A stretch of DNA of 64,000 nucleotides from Lachnospiraceae bacterium AC2012. Lineage in GTDB: Bacteria; Bacillota; Clostridia; Lachnospirales; Lachnospiraceae. Where the stretch lies: the NCBI GenBank assembly GCA_000702525.1, contig JNIN01000002.1, positions 248,001 through 312,000 on the forward strand, given 5' to 3'. The position numbers and the translations under genes were made by a program. How positions within the stretch are numbered: position 1 is the first letter of the stretch; the number at the start of each line of letters is the position of its first letter. Positions 1-7,957 of this stretch are shown piece after piece. Under the pieces are notes generated by a model that saw only the letters and a program-made list of their open reading frames with translations, had not been told where the DNA came from and made no database searches.

Positions 1-2
1 CT

Positions 3-140
3 GGCGAGAAGCTAATCTTCCACCCTGGCGACAGCCCGGCAAATGTAAAGGAATATACGGGATATCATGAATTGTTAAGTGATACGACATTTAACGGAAT
101 TGTGGATGGATACGGCTGTGTTTTACTGAGAAAGCAATAA
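3..140 (+). CDS. C-terminal fragment of a glycosidase-like protein (partial, cut by window start)
   Basis: An open frame runs in from the left edge and ends at TAA 138-140, giving 45 residues. The tail (IVDGYGCVLLRKQ) resembles the small beta-sandwich C-terminal domain closing GH42 beta-galactosidases and some GH13 enzymes, where a Gly-Tyr-Gly turn precedes a final hydrophobic strand. That family link is inference from a short tail. No catalytic residues are visible. The frame is followed directly by a strong hairpin, which supports a real gene end here. Confidence 0.45.
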   Translation, partial: GEKLIFHPGDSPANVKEYTGYHELLSDTTFNGIVDGYGCVLLRKQ

Positions 141-150
141 TCGTTTAACT

Positions 151-192
151 GAAATAAGCACCCTTAATCGAATGGTTAAGAGTGCTTATTTC
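151..192. terminator. bidirectional terminator hairpin
   Basis: GAAATAAGCACCCTTAA pairs with TTAAGAGTGCTTATTTC around an 8-nt loop. The A-rich and T-rich flanks make it usable on both strands. It lies between the plus-strand partial gene and the convergent PAP2 gene. Confidence 0.75.
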
Positions 193-198
193 TATTTA

Positions 199-891
199 TT
201 ATTTCTTCCGTCTCTTCTTCATCGCGAGTACATTATTGAAAATCATCAAAAGTGTCACGCTAAGAAGCACCCCGCCCATAATATCTGTAAGCCAGTGCAC
301 ACCGCAGATCAGACGTCCAATCACCGTAATGGCAATCACAACGGCACATACCATTTTCAAAATCTTTACTAGCTTTTCGTCACGAATATAGCGGTCGAGA
401 AGCATCATCGCACTTCCCATAACAACACAAACCAGCATGGTATGAGAGGATGGAAAGGAAGCCTCTGGCGCTTTTTCGCCTTCCATAATAATCGGTCTAT
501 AATTGATTACTACTTTATCAAACAATACATAGAAAGCGATTACCACTGCGTATAAACCGCCCAGGGACAGGATTTCATAATCCACTTTCCATAGATTCTT
601 TCGCTGAATCAACTGCAATAATCCAATCAAAGCAAATCCAGCAGCAAATAATACCAAAAAGATTCCGAGTACGGTTGTGATTTTATACCAAATCACATTG
701 ATTCCTGTCAGCGCAGCAAAACCTGTATTTAAATGATACAAACCAATGGTTGTGCCTGTTGCCTCCACTGTACCTACATCAACTTTCATTACAAGAATCA
801 TTAAAATCACAAATAATAATCCTGTCATGCATGGGATAATTGGATTAATTTTCTTTCTACATCTTCTCTTTCTCTTCATTTCTTCCGTCAT
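199..891 (-). CDS. PAP2-family membrane phosphatase
   Basis: A 230-residue integral membrane protein of the type 2 phosphatidic acid phosphatase family, which removes phosphate from lipid phosphates such as undecaprenyl pyrophosphate or phosphatidate on the outer membrane face. The three signature blocks are visible: K126..R132-P133 (one residue shorter than the canonical spacing), P147-S-S-H150, and R193..H199..D203. About five to six hydrophobic segments surround them, after a very basic N-terminus. The start at 891 has AGGAG seven bases upstream; an earlier in-frame start at 915 lacks a site. The exact lipid substrate (BcrC-like or PgpB-like) cannot be told from sequence. Confidence 0.88.
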   Translation of the reverse strand: MTEEMKRKRRCRKKINPIIPCMTGLLFVILMILVMKVDVGTVEATGTTIGLYHLNTGFAALTGINVIWYKITTVLGIFLVLFAAGFALIGLLQLIQRKNLWKVDYEILSLGGLYAVVIAFYVLFDKVVINYRPIIMEGEKAPEASFPSSHTMLVCVVMGSAMMLLDRYIRDEKLVKILKMVCAVVIAITVIGRLICGVHWLTDIMGGVLLSVTLLMIFNNVLAMKKRRKK

Positions 892-902
892 GTCTAATCT
901 CC

Positions 903-957
903 TCTTACACATCAAACGCTGTCTTACTTAGCAATCACTGCCTTACACATCAAACGC
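903..957. repeat. 16-bp short direct repeat
   Basis: CTTACACATCAAACGC occurs at 903-918 and again at 942-957, between the PAP2 and ABC-F genes and overlapping the PAP2 upstream region. It looks like a small slipped duplication of about 39 bp. No function is apparent. Confidence 0.6.
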
Positions 958-958
958 A

Positions 959-2515
959 CTATACAAGTCTGGTCGTCCACTTCGAGCAATCCCAAATATC
1001 CGTCGCAATATCATGATAGAAATCTGGTTCATGACAAACCATCACAATACTACCCTTGTATTCATTTAACGCGCGCTTTAATTCCTCTTTTGCATCCACA
1101 TCCAGGTGGTTTGTTGGCTCGTCAAGAACGAGCAGGTTCGAAGGTCGATTAAGAATCTTACAAAGTCTCACCTTCGCCTGTTCTCCACCGGAAAGCACGC
1201 GAATCTGGCTCTCAATATGCTTCGTTGTAAGTCCGCATTTTGCGAGTGCCGCACGTATTTCCGCCTGATTCATAGATGGGAATTCTCCCCAAATCTCATC
1301 AATACAAGTGGTCGCATTATCATGTCCGGCTTCCTGCTCAAAATAGCCGATATCTAAATTCTCGCCTAACTCAACATTTCCAGAAATCGGCTTAATAACA
1401 CCAAGCAAACTCTTAAGAAGCGTTGACTTACCGATTCCATTCGCACCCGTAAGTACGATTCTACAGCCTCGCTCGATCTCAAAATTCAGCTTGGTAGAGA
1501 GTGGCTCATCATAGCCAATCACCAGATCCTTCGCCGTAATCATAAACTTGCTAGGCGCCTTGGAATACTGGAAATGAAACTCCGGCTTCGGTTTCTCCGT
1601 TACCTTCTCAATTCGTTCCATCTTATCAAGCTTCTTCTGGCGGGACATCGCCATATTACGCGTAGAGATTCTGGCCTTGTTTCTGGCAACAAAATCCTCG
1701 AGCTCGGCGATTTCCTTCTGCTGACGATTATATGCCGCCTCCTGCTGTGCCTTCTGCATGGCAAAAACCTCTTCGAAATGCGCATAACTGCCTGGATAAC
1801 GATTCAGCTTTCGATCATACATATGATAGATAATATTGATAACACTATCCATAAATGGTACATCATGTGAAATCAGGATAAACGCATTCTCATATTCTTC
1901 GAGATAGCGCTTCAACCAGACAATATGCTCTTCATCAAGGTAGTTTGTAGGCTCATCGAGCAGTAATATTTCCGGCTTTTCGAGAAGAAGCTTCGCAAGC
2001 AATACCTTCGTTCGCTGTCCGCCGGACAATTCTGTGACATCTCGATCCAGTCCTAAATCCATCAGTCCAAGGGCTCTTGATACTTCGGAAACCTTGGAAT
2101 CAATCATATAAAAGTCGTGCGCCTCTAGGAGTTCCTGAATCTCACCGGTTTCCTCCATATAGGCCGCCATCTCATCTTCTGTGGCTTCCGCCATCTTGCC
2201 ATAGAGTTCATTCGCACGTTCTTCTAATTGAAATAAGAAATCAAAAGCGGATTTTAAAACATCCTCGATTGTCATGCCCGGTGTCAAAACTGCATGCTGA
2301 TCCAGATAACCAACGCGGACATTCTTATTCCATTCAATCTTGCCTTCATCCGGCTGTAATTTCCCGGTAATAATGCTCATGAATGTGGACTTTCCCTCAC
2401 CATTCGCACCTACCAGTCCAATATGCTCGCCTTTTAACAGACGAAAACTAACATCATCAAAGATCTGGCGATCACCAAATCCATGTGTTAAATGTTCTAC
2501 ATTTAATACGCTCAA
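959..2515 (-). CDS. ABC-F family ATPase (YbiT/YkpA-like)
   Basis: 518 residues with two nucleotide-binding domains in one chain and no membrane segments, the ABC-F layout for ribosome-associated translation factors. The first Walker A is G36-A-N-G-E-G-K-S-T44, with signature LSGGQ; the second Walker A is GANGIGKST with signature LSGGE. The linker between domains is charged and helical. Length and the MSVLNVEHLTH start fit the YbiT/YkpA subgroup better than the longer antibiotic-resistance ABC-F proteins, but subgroup assignment is by eye. It probably acts at the ribosomal E site, as known for the family. It is transcribed in the same direction as the gene upstream (2560-2991), separated by a REP-like element. 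Confidence 0.9.
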   Translation of the reverse strand: MSVLNVEHLTHGFGDRQIFDDVSFRLLKGEHIGLVGANGEGKSTFMSIITGKLQPDEGKIEWNKNVRVGYLDQHAVLTPGMTIEDVLKSAFDFLFQLEERANELYGKMAEATEDEMAAYMEETGEIQELLEAHDFYMIDSKVSEVSRALGLMDLGLDRDVTELSGGQRTKVLLAKLLLEKPEILLLDEPTNYLDEEHIVWLKRYLEEYENAFILISHDVPFMDSVINIIYHMYDRKLNRYPGSYAHFEEVFAMQKAQQEAAYNRQQKEIAELEDFVARNKARISTRNMAMSRQKKLDKMERIEKVTEKPKPEFHFQYSKAPSKFMITAKDLVIGYDEPLSTKLNFEIERGCRIVLTGANGIGKSTLLKSLLGVIKPISGNVELGENLDIGYFEQEAGHDNATTCIDEIWGEFPSMNQAEIRAALAKCGLTTKHIESQIRVLSGGEQAKVRLCKILNRPSNLLVLDEPTNHLDVDAKEELKRALNEYKGSIVMVCHEPDFYHDIATDIWDCSKWTTRLV

Positions 2516-2539
2516 TACTAATAATCCTTCCTACGTATT

Positions 2540-2574
2540 TTGGTCCATTGGGGACGGGGTTAGTGGTTCATTTC
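2540..2574. repeat. REP-like GGACGGGG element 1
   Basis: TTGGTCCATTGGGGACGGGG followed by TTAGTGGTTCATTTCC is one of five related elements in this window. It overlaps the 3' end of the gene at 2560-2991: its TTAGTGGTTCAT part encodes, on the minus strand, the last residues M-N-H and the stop codon. Confidence 0.8.
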
Positions 2575-2991
2575 CTTATCGTATTCAGAAATCACCTGTT
2601 CGATAATATCACATGCCGTCTCAATTGTCTTTAAGCATCTGTATTCCGGCTGAAATGACTGTGGTTTGATATCCTTACAAAGCGTGGAACCGTAACGTTC
2701 CTTAAACGCTTTTATCATTTTTTGCGTAACCGGGCGGATGTCCTCACTCTCATGCGCTTTCGCTTCAATAAATCGCATGGACAGGATGGAAATGGCTGCG
2801 AGCACCGCACCACAGGTATTGCCGCACTGCATTCCTGCGCCATAAGCGCCCAGCATCTTCATATCGTGTTCATGCAAACCAAGGTGATAGTAATCATTTC
2901 CTGCATGAATAATGGTCTCTGCGCAATTATAATTCTTCTGGAAATAATACGGCTCTATAAAATCTTTTAACATCTTACTCACTTTACTCAC
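2560..2991 (-). CDS. C_GCAxxG_C_C family putative redox protein
   Basis: 143 residues with the cysteine pattern of the C_GCAxxG_C_C family: C23 in NCAE, C56-G-x-x-C60-G-A, then C105, C119 and C127. The family is thought to bind a redox or metal cofactor; no reaction is established. It is soluble and alpha-helical. Its last residues (E-M-N-H) and stop lie inside a REP-like repeat, so the ancestral C-terminus may have been different. A weak hairpin (GCATCC/GGATGC, 3011-3031) sits in its 5' leader. Confidence 0.75.
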   Translation of the reverse strand: MSKVSKMLKDFIEPYYFQKNYNCAETIIHAGNDYYHLGLHEHDMKMLGAYGAGMQCGNTCGAVLAAISILSMRFIEAKAHESEDIRPVTQKMIKAFKERYGSTLCKDIKPQSFQPEYRCLKTIETACDIIEQVISEYDKEMNH

Positions 2992-3073
2992 TTATCCTTC
3001 TTTTACTATTCGCATCCAAAAATCGGATGCGCTTTTTGCTCGTCGCTATTATACCATAGAGCATAAAAAAATA

Positions 3074-3097
3074 TCTCCCAAGACAAGTCTTGGGAGA
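3074..3097 (-). terminator. rho-independent terminator
   Basis: TCTCCCAAGAC and GTCTTGGGAGA form an 11-bp stem. Read on the minus strand it is followed by a T-run (the A-run at 3065-3071). It terminates the small secreted protein gene at 3134-3556. Confidence 0.85.
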
Positions 3098-3133
3098 ATA
3101 CATATTTCTAGTCAACCGATTCGTACCAAAAAA

Positions 3134-3556
3134 CTATGATAACAAATATACCATAATCTCAGAATTTTCATTCTCTGTTTCTATATATTTACAAAAAAAA
3201 TCTTTAATCTCTTCTTTCCGTGATTCTGACGTACCTTCTACGGTTTCCACGTTAACCACTACGGATTCAATTTCTCTGGAATCTTCTTTATTCTTTAAAG
3301 AAACAGAAACAGATGCCACATCTTCCTCTTGGGATAATCTTTCCACATAGCTATTTTCAAGATATTTCACGTAACGATCTGTCAATTCCTCTTCCGTACA
3401 ATGCGAAAGCTCTATCACCTCTTCCGTATTCACATCAGCAACCGTATTCACATCAGCGAGTTCCTCTTGACTCTCCCCAACGGAGTGCCCCCCAAAGATT
3501 GCGCCTGCCGATACGACAACCACTAAAATTACTGCATATGCAATTTTCTTTTTCAT
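3134..3556 (-). CDS. small membrane-anchored protein, weakly SpoIIIAF-like
   Basis: 140 residues: a short basic N-terminus, one hydrophobic segment (about residues 4-20) and an acidic extracellular part. The second half has a helix with paired charges (KYLENSYVERLSQEED) and then alternating strands (ASVSVSLKNK, ESVVVNVETVEG), a pattern reminiscent of the C-terminal domain of stage III sporulation protein AF. The match is weak and no other sporulation gene is here, so it may be a remnant or an unrelated anchor protein. The start at 3556 is set by GGAGGG at the right distance; the longer frame to 3583 has none. Confidence 0.5.
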   Translation of the reverse strand: MKKKIAYAVILVVVVSAGAIFGGHSVGESQEELADVNTVADVNTEEVIELSHCTEEELTDRYVKYLENSYVERLSQEEDVASVSVSLKNKEDSREIESVVVNVETVEGTSESRKEEIKDFFCKYIETENENSEIMVYLLS

Positions 3557-3658
3557 AAAAACCCTCCTGCACACTGCAACCAACTTTATCTTAATATTCC
3601 CTTATCTCAATATAACATATAGTTTATTTTTTCAACGCTTTTCAACGAAGCGAGGATA

Positions 3659-3703
3659 ATGGTCCATTTAACCCCGTCCCCAAGGGACCACCAATGGACC
3701 ACA
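3659..3703. repeat. REP-like GGACGGGG element 2
   Basis: ATGGTCCATTTAACCCCGTC followed by CCCAAGGGACCACCAATGGACC is the same family as the elements at 2540, 10202, 21504 and 27221, in reverse orientation. It lies between divergent genes and is the only copy not directly 3' of a minus-strand gene. Confidence 0.75.
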
Positions 3704-3723
3704 AAAACCACCTTGCAACAAAA

Positions 3724-3778
3724 TTTTATCGTAAAACGATAAAAAAGTATTGACTTCCATATTTGAAACGTGTATTAC
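3724..3778 (+). promoter_or_regulatory. operator-like palindrome and promoter of the DUF2975 operon
   Basis: A 9-bp inverted repeat TTTTATCGT-AAA-ACGATAAAA (3724-3744) is followed by a -35 like TTGACT (3750-3755), a 17-bp spacer and a -10 like TATTAC (3773-3778). The palindrome abuts the -35, as expected for a repressor site. The XRE regulator encoded in this operon is the obvious candidate ligand (inference). Confidence 0.55.
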
Positions 3779-3814
3779 TATGGTATAGATATCTATTTGA
3801 ACAGGAGAATTCTC

Positions 3815-4312
3815 ATGACAAACAAATTAAAGGAACTACGTAATAACAAACAATATCAATTATCCCTCTGGCTAAAGACCGTGGATCTATTCCTCATGAT
3901 TCTTGTTATCATGCTATTCGGCGTATTTTCATGGTACGGTGCCAAAGGTATGGGACCAACCGCAGAGAATATCCGTTCCTACGGCGTATTCTTATATGTA
4001 ACAGAAGTTTTAACCTTAGTTATGTTAATCATCTTCTGGCGTGTTGCAACAGAGATTGGTCGAGACAACAGTTTCTCTATGGAGAATGTGAAACATTTCC
4101 GCTATATCGGCTATTGCAGCGGTACCATTTCCATGGGCTATCTGTTCCGCCTGATTTATGTCATTGCAAATGGAAATTTCACATGGTTTCGCATTGGATA
4201 TTGTCTCGCGCTAATGATTTTCGGCATACTAGTCCTATCCGTTTGTCTGATTCTCTCCTGCTTAATCAAGAACGCATATGAGATGAAGCAGGAAAACGAT
4301 TTAACGATATAG
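3815..4312 (+). CDS. DUF2975 family membrane protein
   Basis: 165 residues with four predicted membrane segments (about 22-42, 58-80, 98-120, 130-155). The N-proximal block and the EIGRDNSFSMENVKHFRYIG loop are typical of DUF2975 proteins, which are nearly always encoded next to a small YozG-type XRE regulator, as here (11-bp gap). Function is unknown; a membrane sensor controlling the adjacent repressor is a plausible reading. The start at 3815 has CAGGAG upstream; the longer frame back to 3770 would overlap the promoter. Confidence 0.75.
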   Translation: MTNKLKELRNNKQYQLSLWLKTVDLFLMILVIMLFGVFSWYGAKGMGPTAENIRSYGVFLYVTEVLTLVMLIIFWRVATEIGRDNSFSMENVKHFRYIGYCSGTISMGYLFRLIYVIANGNFTWFRIGYCLALMIFGILVLSVCLILSCLIKNAYEMKQENDLTI

Positions 4313-4322
4313 GAGGTTTTGC

Positions 4323-4547
4323 ATGATTGTAATCAACATCGACGTGATGCTTGCGAAGCGCAAAATGAAAGTCGGCGACCTTGCAAAACAGATTGGAATC
4401 ACCAATGCAAACCTTTCTATATTAAAAAATGGCAAAGCAAAGGCGATTCGTATTGAAACATTAAACGAAATTTGCAAGGCACTTCAGTGCCAGCCCGGAG
4501 ACATCTTAGAATATCAGGATGACCCCGAAGAAGAGACAGAAACCTAA
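4323..4547 (+). CDS. small XRE/YozG-type transcriptional regulator
   Basis: 74 residues that are nearly all one Cro/CI-type helix-turn-helix (residues 5-65: VGDLAKQIGITNANLSILKN as the HTH core), with an acidic tail. This is the usual partner of DUF2975 membrane proteins. It sits in the middle of a three-gene operon and has AGGAGG just before its ATG. It is likely an autoregulator acting at the 3724-3744 palindrome (inference). Confidence 0.85.
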   Translation: MIVINIDVMLAKRKMKVGDLAKQIGITNANLSILKNGKAKAIRIETLNEICKALQCQPGDILEYQDDPEEETET

Positions 4548-4610
4548 GCTTCACAGCAAAGAAATGTAACGTATCCATTCTAATTTTTAAAACAACATAG
4601 GAGGAACATT

Positions 4611-6194
4611 ATGAACTCAAATGAAGGAAATCATCTTGGGTCTATTAAGTGCACCCAAAATCCGTATATCAACCAACCAAATATGCAGGCGCAATCTATG
4701 ACCCAGCCATACGCTCAACCAATCGTAAAGACCGGCTCATTTGCATTCTTCCGCGCCGTTTGTCTGCCAAGCATACTGTTCGCGCTTCTTATCACCTTTT
4801 GTCGCTATAACAACGAAGGTTCGATTCTCGATCCCGTATGGGCAGCCGGCGCACTCGGCTACATCTTATATACAACGAAAAAGCTGCATCAGCCATGGAA
4901 TAAAAAGATGATTTTCCCATCCGCTTCGCTCCTGCTCTTTAGCATTTCCAATATGCTGACGGAAAATCCTACCATCATCCTGATGAATTCCCTCGCCTGC
5001 GATTTGCTCGTGATTCTGATTTCCATACTCGCTTTTTATCCGAATCAAAGATGGCAAATCGGGCAGTGGATTGCTGCCGGATGCTCTTCCATCTGCGGAT
5101 CCATCGGCGCGCTTGGCGATTGGGGACAGGATTTATCAGAAGCAATCAAGCAGAGAAATAAGAATTCACATATCATACAGATCATCGTGGGACTCAGTAT
5201 CACTCTGCCGCTAACAGTCATTATTATAATGCTTCTGGCCTCTGCGGACTCCGTTTTTCGCTCTATGGTTATCGATTTGTTCCAGTTTGATTTCTGGGAA
5301 ATCATTACCAAGACCATGATGTTCGCCTTCTTCTATTTCGGTTCCTACTGCGGTATCCGTTTTTTAAACAAGAAGAGAACCTTAATCCGAGAAGAAAATG
5401 CGAAGAAGCACCATCCATTAACGGCGTATATTATCCTGCTTCCTATCACAGCTGTATACATCCTGTTTTCCTGGATTCAGTTTGCTTATTTAATGATTGG
5501 AAATATGACCCTTCCGGAAGGAATGACTTACGCAAAATATGCACACCAGGGATTTAATCAGCTGCTCGCTGTTGTCATTATTAATCTGATGATCGTGTTA
5601 TTTACTGTTGGATTCTTCGGTCGAAATAAGATGCTAAAAACAATCCTCAGCCTCTTTACCGCCTGTACCTATGTCATGATTGCATCGGCGTTCATCCGAA
5701 TCTTCATGTACATCGGCGTTTATCACCTGACCGAACTTCGTTTCCTGGTTGTTTGGGGGCTCAGTGTCGTTTCTCTGTTATTTGCTATTGTATTTTTTTA
5801 CATCTTCTCAGAGAAATTCCACATGGCGCGCTGGTTCTTCGTTGTTGGTACGCTTGGATGCCTCGCGCTCTCCTATTGCCGTATGGATGCCATCATCGCG
5901 AAATATAACATCACTATGATTCATAGTCTGAGCGAAGCGCATGCCATCGACGAATTTGTGGACTACGATAAGCGCTATGACCTGTATTACAATGACGGCG
6001 AAGAATTCTATGTCGATGAAAGCACGGATTATCTTGCAAATCTATCGACAGATGCCGCAGATGTTATCTACAACACAGGAAATGAAAAATTAATCAAAGC
6101 GTATTCTCTTAGAAATGATTACGCTGAAAATGATGTTGCATACAGCTGGAAAAATACGAATCTGTCCTATGAACATTTTCTAAAACTTAAATAA
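4611..6194 (+). CDS. polytopic membrane protein, DUF4153/DUF4173 type
   Basis: 527 residues with about 12 hydrophobic segments between residues 45 and 430, a cytosolic Q/N/P-rich N-terminus and a soluble C-terminal region of about 95 residues. The order of segments and the ASADSVF block after the fifth to sixth helix resemble DUF4153/DUF4173 proteins, whose role is not known. It follows the XRE gene by 63 bp on the same strand and ends at a strong terminator, so the three genes probably form one unit. The C-terminal domain is rich in Tyr and Asp (DYDKRYDLYYNDGEEF). Confidence 0.7.
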   Translation: MNSNEGNHLGSIKCTQNPYINQPNMQAQSMTQPYAQPIVKTGSFAFFRAVCLPSILFALLITFCRYNNEGSILDPVWAAGALGYILYTTKKLHQPWNKKMIFPSASLLLFSISNMLTENPTIILMNSLACDLLVILISILAFYPNQRWQIGQWIAAGCSSICGSIGALGDWGQDLSEAIKQRNKNSHIIQIIVGLSITLPLTVIIIMLLASADSVFRSMVIDLFQFDFWEIITKTMMFAFFYFGSYCGIRFLNKKRTLIREENAKKHHPLTAYIILLPITAVYILFSWIQFAYLMIGNMTLPEGMTYAKYAHQGFNQLLAVVIINLMIVLFTVGFFGRNKMLKTILSLFTACTYVMIASAFIRIFMYIGVYHLTELRFLVVWGLSVVSLLFAIVFFYIFSEKFHMARWFFVVGTLGCLALSYCRMDAIIAKYNITMIHSLSEAHAIDEFVDYDKRYDLYYNDGEEFYVDESTDYLANLSTDAADVIYNTGNEKLIKAYSLRNDYAENDVAYSWKNTNLSYEHFLKLK

Positions 6195-6200
6195 TATAAA

Positions 6201-6267
6201 GAAAACTCTGGGAAACTGAATCACTACAAATTAGTGTAACAATGAATTCAGTATTCCCGGAGTTTTT
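6201..6267 (+). terminator. long hairpin terminator
   Basis: AAAACTCTGGGAA with ATTCCCGGAGTTTTTT forms the outer stem, and ACTGAATCACTA with TAGTG...GAATTCAGT continues it inward. The T6 run follows on the plus strand. It closes the 3815-6194 operon. Confidence 0.85.
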
Positions 6268-6433
6268 TCAACACATTATGAAGGGCCCAGAGAAACCGGT
6301 AATGGGAATGTACGGCGTGTGCTTTGATGATGAGATGAAGGGTTGAATTTGGGGCGAAATTTATGGGAAGATTATTGGCGAAACTTCATCGGCATGATAT
6401 GATACATATATAGAAATGAAGGAAGGTGAGTTT

Positions 6434-6688
6434 ATGCCAAATATAAAACCAATTTCAGCATTAAAGAATTATACAAATATAGTCAATGAAGTGACTTATG
6501 GAAACAGAGTATATTTTACAAAGAATGGTCATGGAACCTGTGCTTTGGTGGACATGGCAGAGCTTGATGAGTTAGATAAACAAAAAGCTCTTTTACAGCT
6601 CATGACTAAGTTGGCAGAAGCGAAAGTATCTGTAAGGGAAGAAGGTACTATTTCTGCGGATGATCTTGAGAAGGAGCTTGGACTGTAA
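6434..6688 (+). CDS. type II antitoxin, Phd/YefM family
   Basis: 84 residues beginning MPNIKPISALKNY, the typical Phd/YefM N-terminus that folds as the DNA-binding dimer and represses its own promoter. The C-terminal third (KVSVREEGTISADDLEKEL) would be the toxin-wrapping tail. It is followed two bases later by the toxin start. The start at 6434 follows GGAAGGTGAG; the in-frame ATG at 6416 is too close to the promoter area and has no site. Confidence 0.85.
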   Translation: MPNIKPISALKNYTNIVNEVTYGNRVYFTKNGHGTCALVDMAELDELDKQKALLQLMTKLAEAKVSVREEGTISADDLEKELGL

Positions 6689-6689
6689 T

Positions 6690-7040
6690 ATGAAATACAA
6701 GTTGGAATACTCGCAGATTGTTCGTAGAAAGCTTAAATCTCTGAAGTTGTATCTCTCGGAACAGTATGGAGAGGGTTTTGCAAAGTCCTCAGTAAAGAGC
6801 ATAACAGATAGAGCCAGAGACCTGCAGGAGAATCCGGATATAGGTGTAGATTTATCTGCAAAATACGAGATTGATACGGACTATAGGGAACTATATGTAA
6901 ATCATAATCACTTGTTTTACTACAAGGACAAAGATACGATTATCGTCGCGGAAATGTTTGGAGAGAAAGAAGACTTTATGTATAAACTCTTTGGAATCTC
7001 AGGACGAACTCAGGAGTCTATTGATTACTGGGGAGAGTAG
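6690..7040 (+). CDS. type II toxin, RelE/ParE superfamily
   Basis: 116 residues of the RelE/ParE fold: a first strand (MKYKLEYS), two helices with basic residues (IVRRKLKSLKLYLSEQYG), then YRELYVNHNHLFYYKDKDTI, which matches the central strands with conserved Arg and Tyr. The end EMFGEKEDF fits the last strand. Family members are mRNA interferases or gyrase poisons; which applies cannot be told here. The start is 1 base after the antitoxin stop, with AAGGAG inside the antitoxin gene, so the two are translationally coupled. Confidence 0.8.
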   Translation: MKYKLEYSQIVRRKLKSLKLYLSEQYGEGFAKSSVKSITDRARDLQENPDIGVDLSAKYEIDTDYRELYVNHNHLFYYKDKDTIIVAEMFGEKEDFMYKLFGISGRTQESIDYWGE

Positions 7041-7095
7041 ATTATTAAGTTTACCGTGGTTACAATTTGGTTGCAAAAACTTAATATAAAGTTCA

Positions 7096-7145
7096 AAAAA
7101 GGGGCTGTCGCTTTAGATGATTAAATCTAGTGCGACAGCCCCTTT
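7096..7145. terminator. bidirectional terminator
   Basis: AAAAAGGGGCTGTCGC pairs with GCGACAGCCCCTTTT around an AT-rich loop, with A- and T-runs on both sides. It serves the toxin gene on plus and the methyltransferase gene on minus. Confidence 0.9.
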
Positions 7146-7154
7146 TCATACACA

Positions 7155-7946
7155 TTATTTCCTTAATATATCCAGTGTATGGCATCCCGCCCCCAAAAGT
7201 TCCGGGCGCTCGCATACACGAATCTGATACTGAATAAACAATGCAAATTCTTCCTCATCCATAGAATTTAAGACGGGACGCATATGATTTGCCGGACCAT
7301 CCTGGGAGAGAATTTTCTCTCTCGTAAATCCTGCAGCATCACTCAGCGCATAGATATCTTCCAGACGCGCATAATCATAAAGCGGATTTGCCGTATCCGT
7401 ACAGTGAAATGTCTCATCAATCATCCCTGTACGCACTGCTTCCTTGATATGATGATCCTTAAAACCATACATCAACACGCTGTATTCATTCATAATATAA
7501 CTGATAAAGAGGCGTCCGCCCGGCTTCAGCACACGCTTCGCCTCCATCATCGCCTGTCTTCTCACATCCTGATCTTTCAAGTGATACATCGGTCCAAAAA
7601 ACAGGACAATATCATAGGAATCCTCCGAAAACCGCTTTAACTTCTCCGCACGTCCTTCATATGCCTTAACCAGCGGTCCATTCGCACGAATTCTGCCGAG
7701 ATTATGATGCACCGGCTCCACTGCCGTCACATCATAGCCTTCTTCCGAAAGTGGAATCGCATAACGACCGGTACCCGCACCGACATCGAGAATCCTGATC
7801 TCATTTCTCGCCATCCCGGCTTCTTCGAGTGCATCCAGATACTGCTTCAGGAAATGCATCGTCACCGCATACTCCACTTGCCCGTGTCTGGAATTCAAGC
7901 GCTTCTCTTCATTAAATTTATTATAATATGCTTCTAACTGATTCAC
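7155..7946 (-). CDS. class I SAM-dependent methyltransferase
   Basis: 263 residues. The SAM-binding motif I is I52-L-D-V-G-A-G-T-G-R-Y, followed by the acidic strand end VTAVEP and the post-motif YDIVLFFGPMYHLKD and LKPGGRLFISY blocks of the UbiE/type 11 group. The substrate is not evident. It starts with GTG and lies 11 bp downstream of the U32 gene, ending the trhP-like operon, so a role on the same modified tRNA base is an attractive inference. It is unrelated by eye to the COMT-type YrrM that occupies this place in Bacillus subtilis. Confidence 0.8.
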   Translation of the reverse strand: MNQLEAYYNKFNEEKRLNSRHGQVEYAVTMHFLKQYLDALEEAGMARNEIRILDVGAGTGRYAIPLSEEGYDVTAVEPVHHNLGRIRANGPLVKAYEGRAEKLKRFSEDSYDIVLFFGPMYHLKDQDVRRQAMMEAKRVLKPGGRLFISYIMNEYSVLMYGFKDHHIKEAVRTGMIDETFHCTDTANPLYDYARLEDIYALSDAAGFTREKILSQDGPANHMRPVLNSMDEEEFALFIQYQIRVCERPELLGAGCHTLDILRK

Positions 7947-7957
7947 TGTCTCATTCC

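Noticed and set aside
3011..3031. Plus-strand terminator (GCATCC/GGATGC then T5)
   Set aside because: No plus-strand gene ends near it. It is more likely a weak leader hairpin of the minus-strand gene at 2560-2991, so it is not listed as a terminator.
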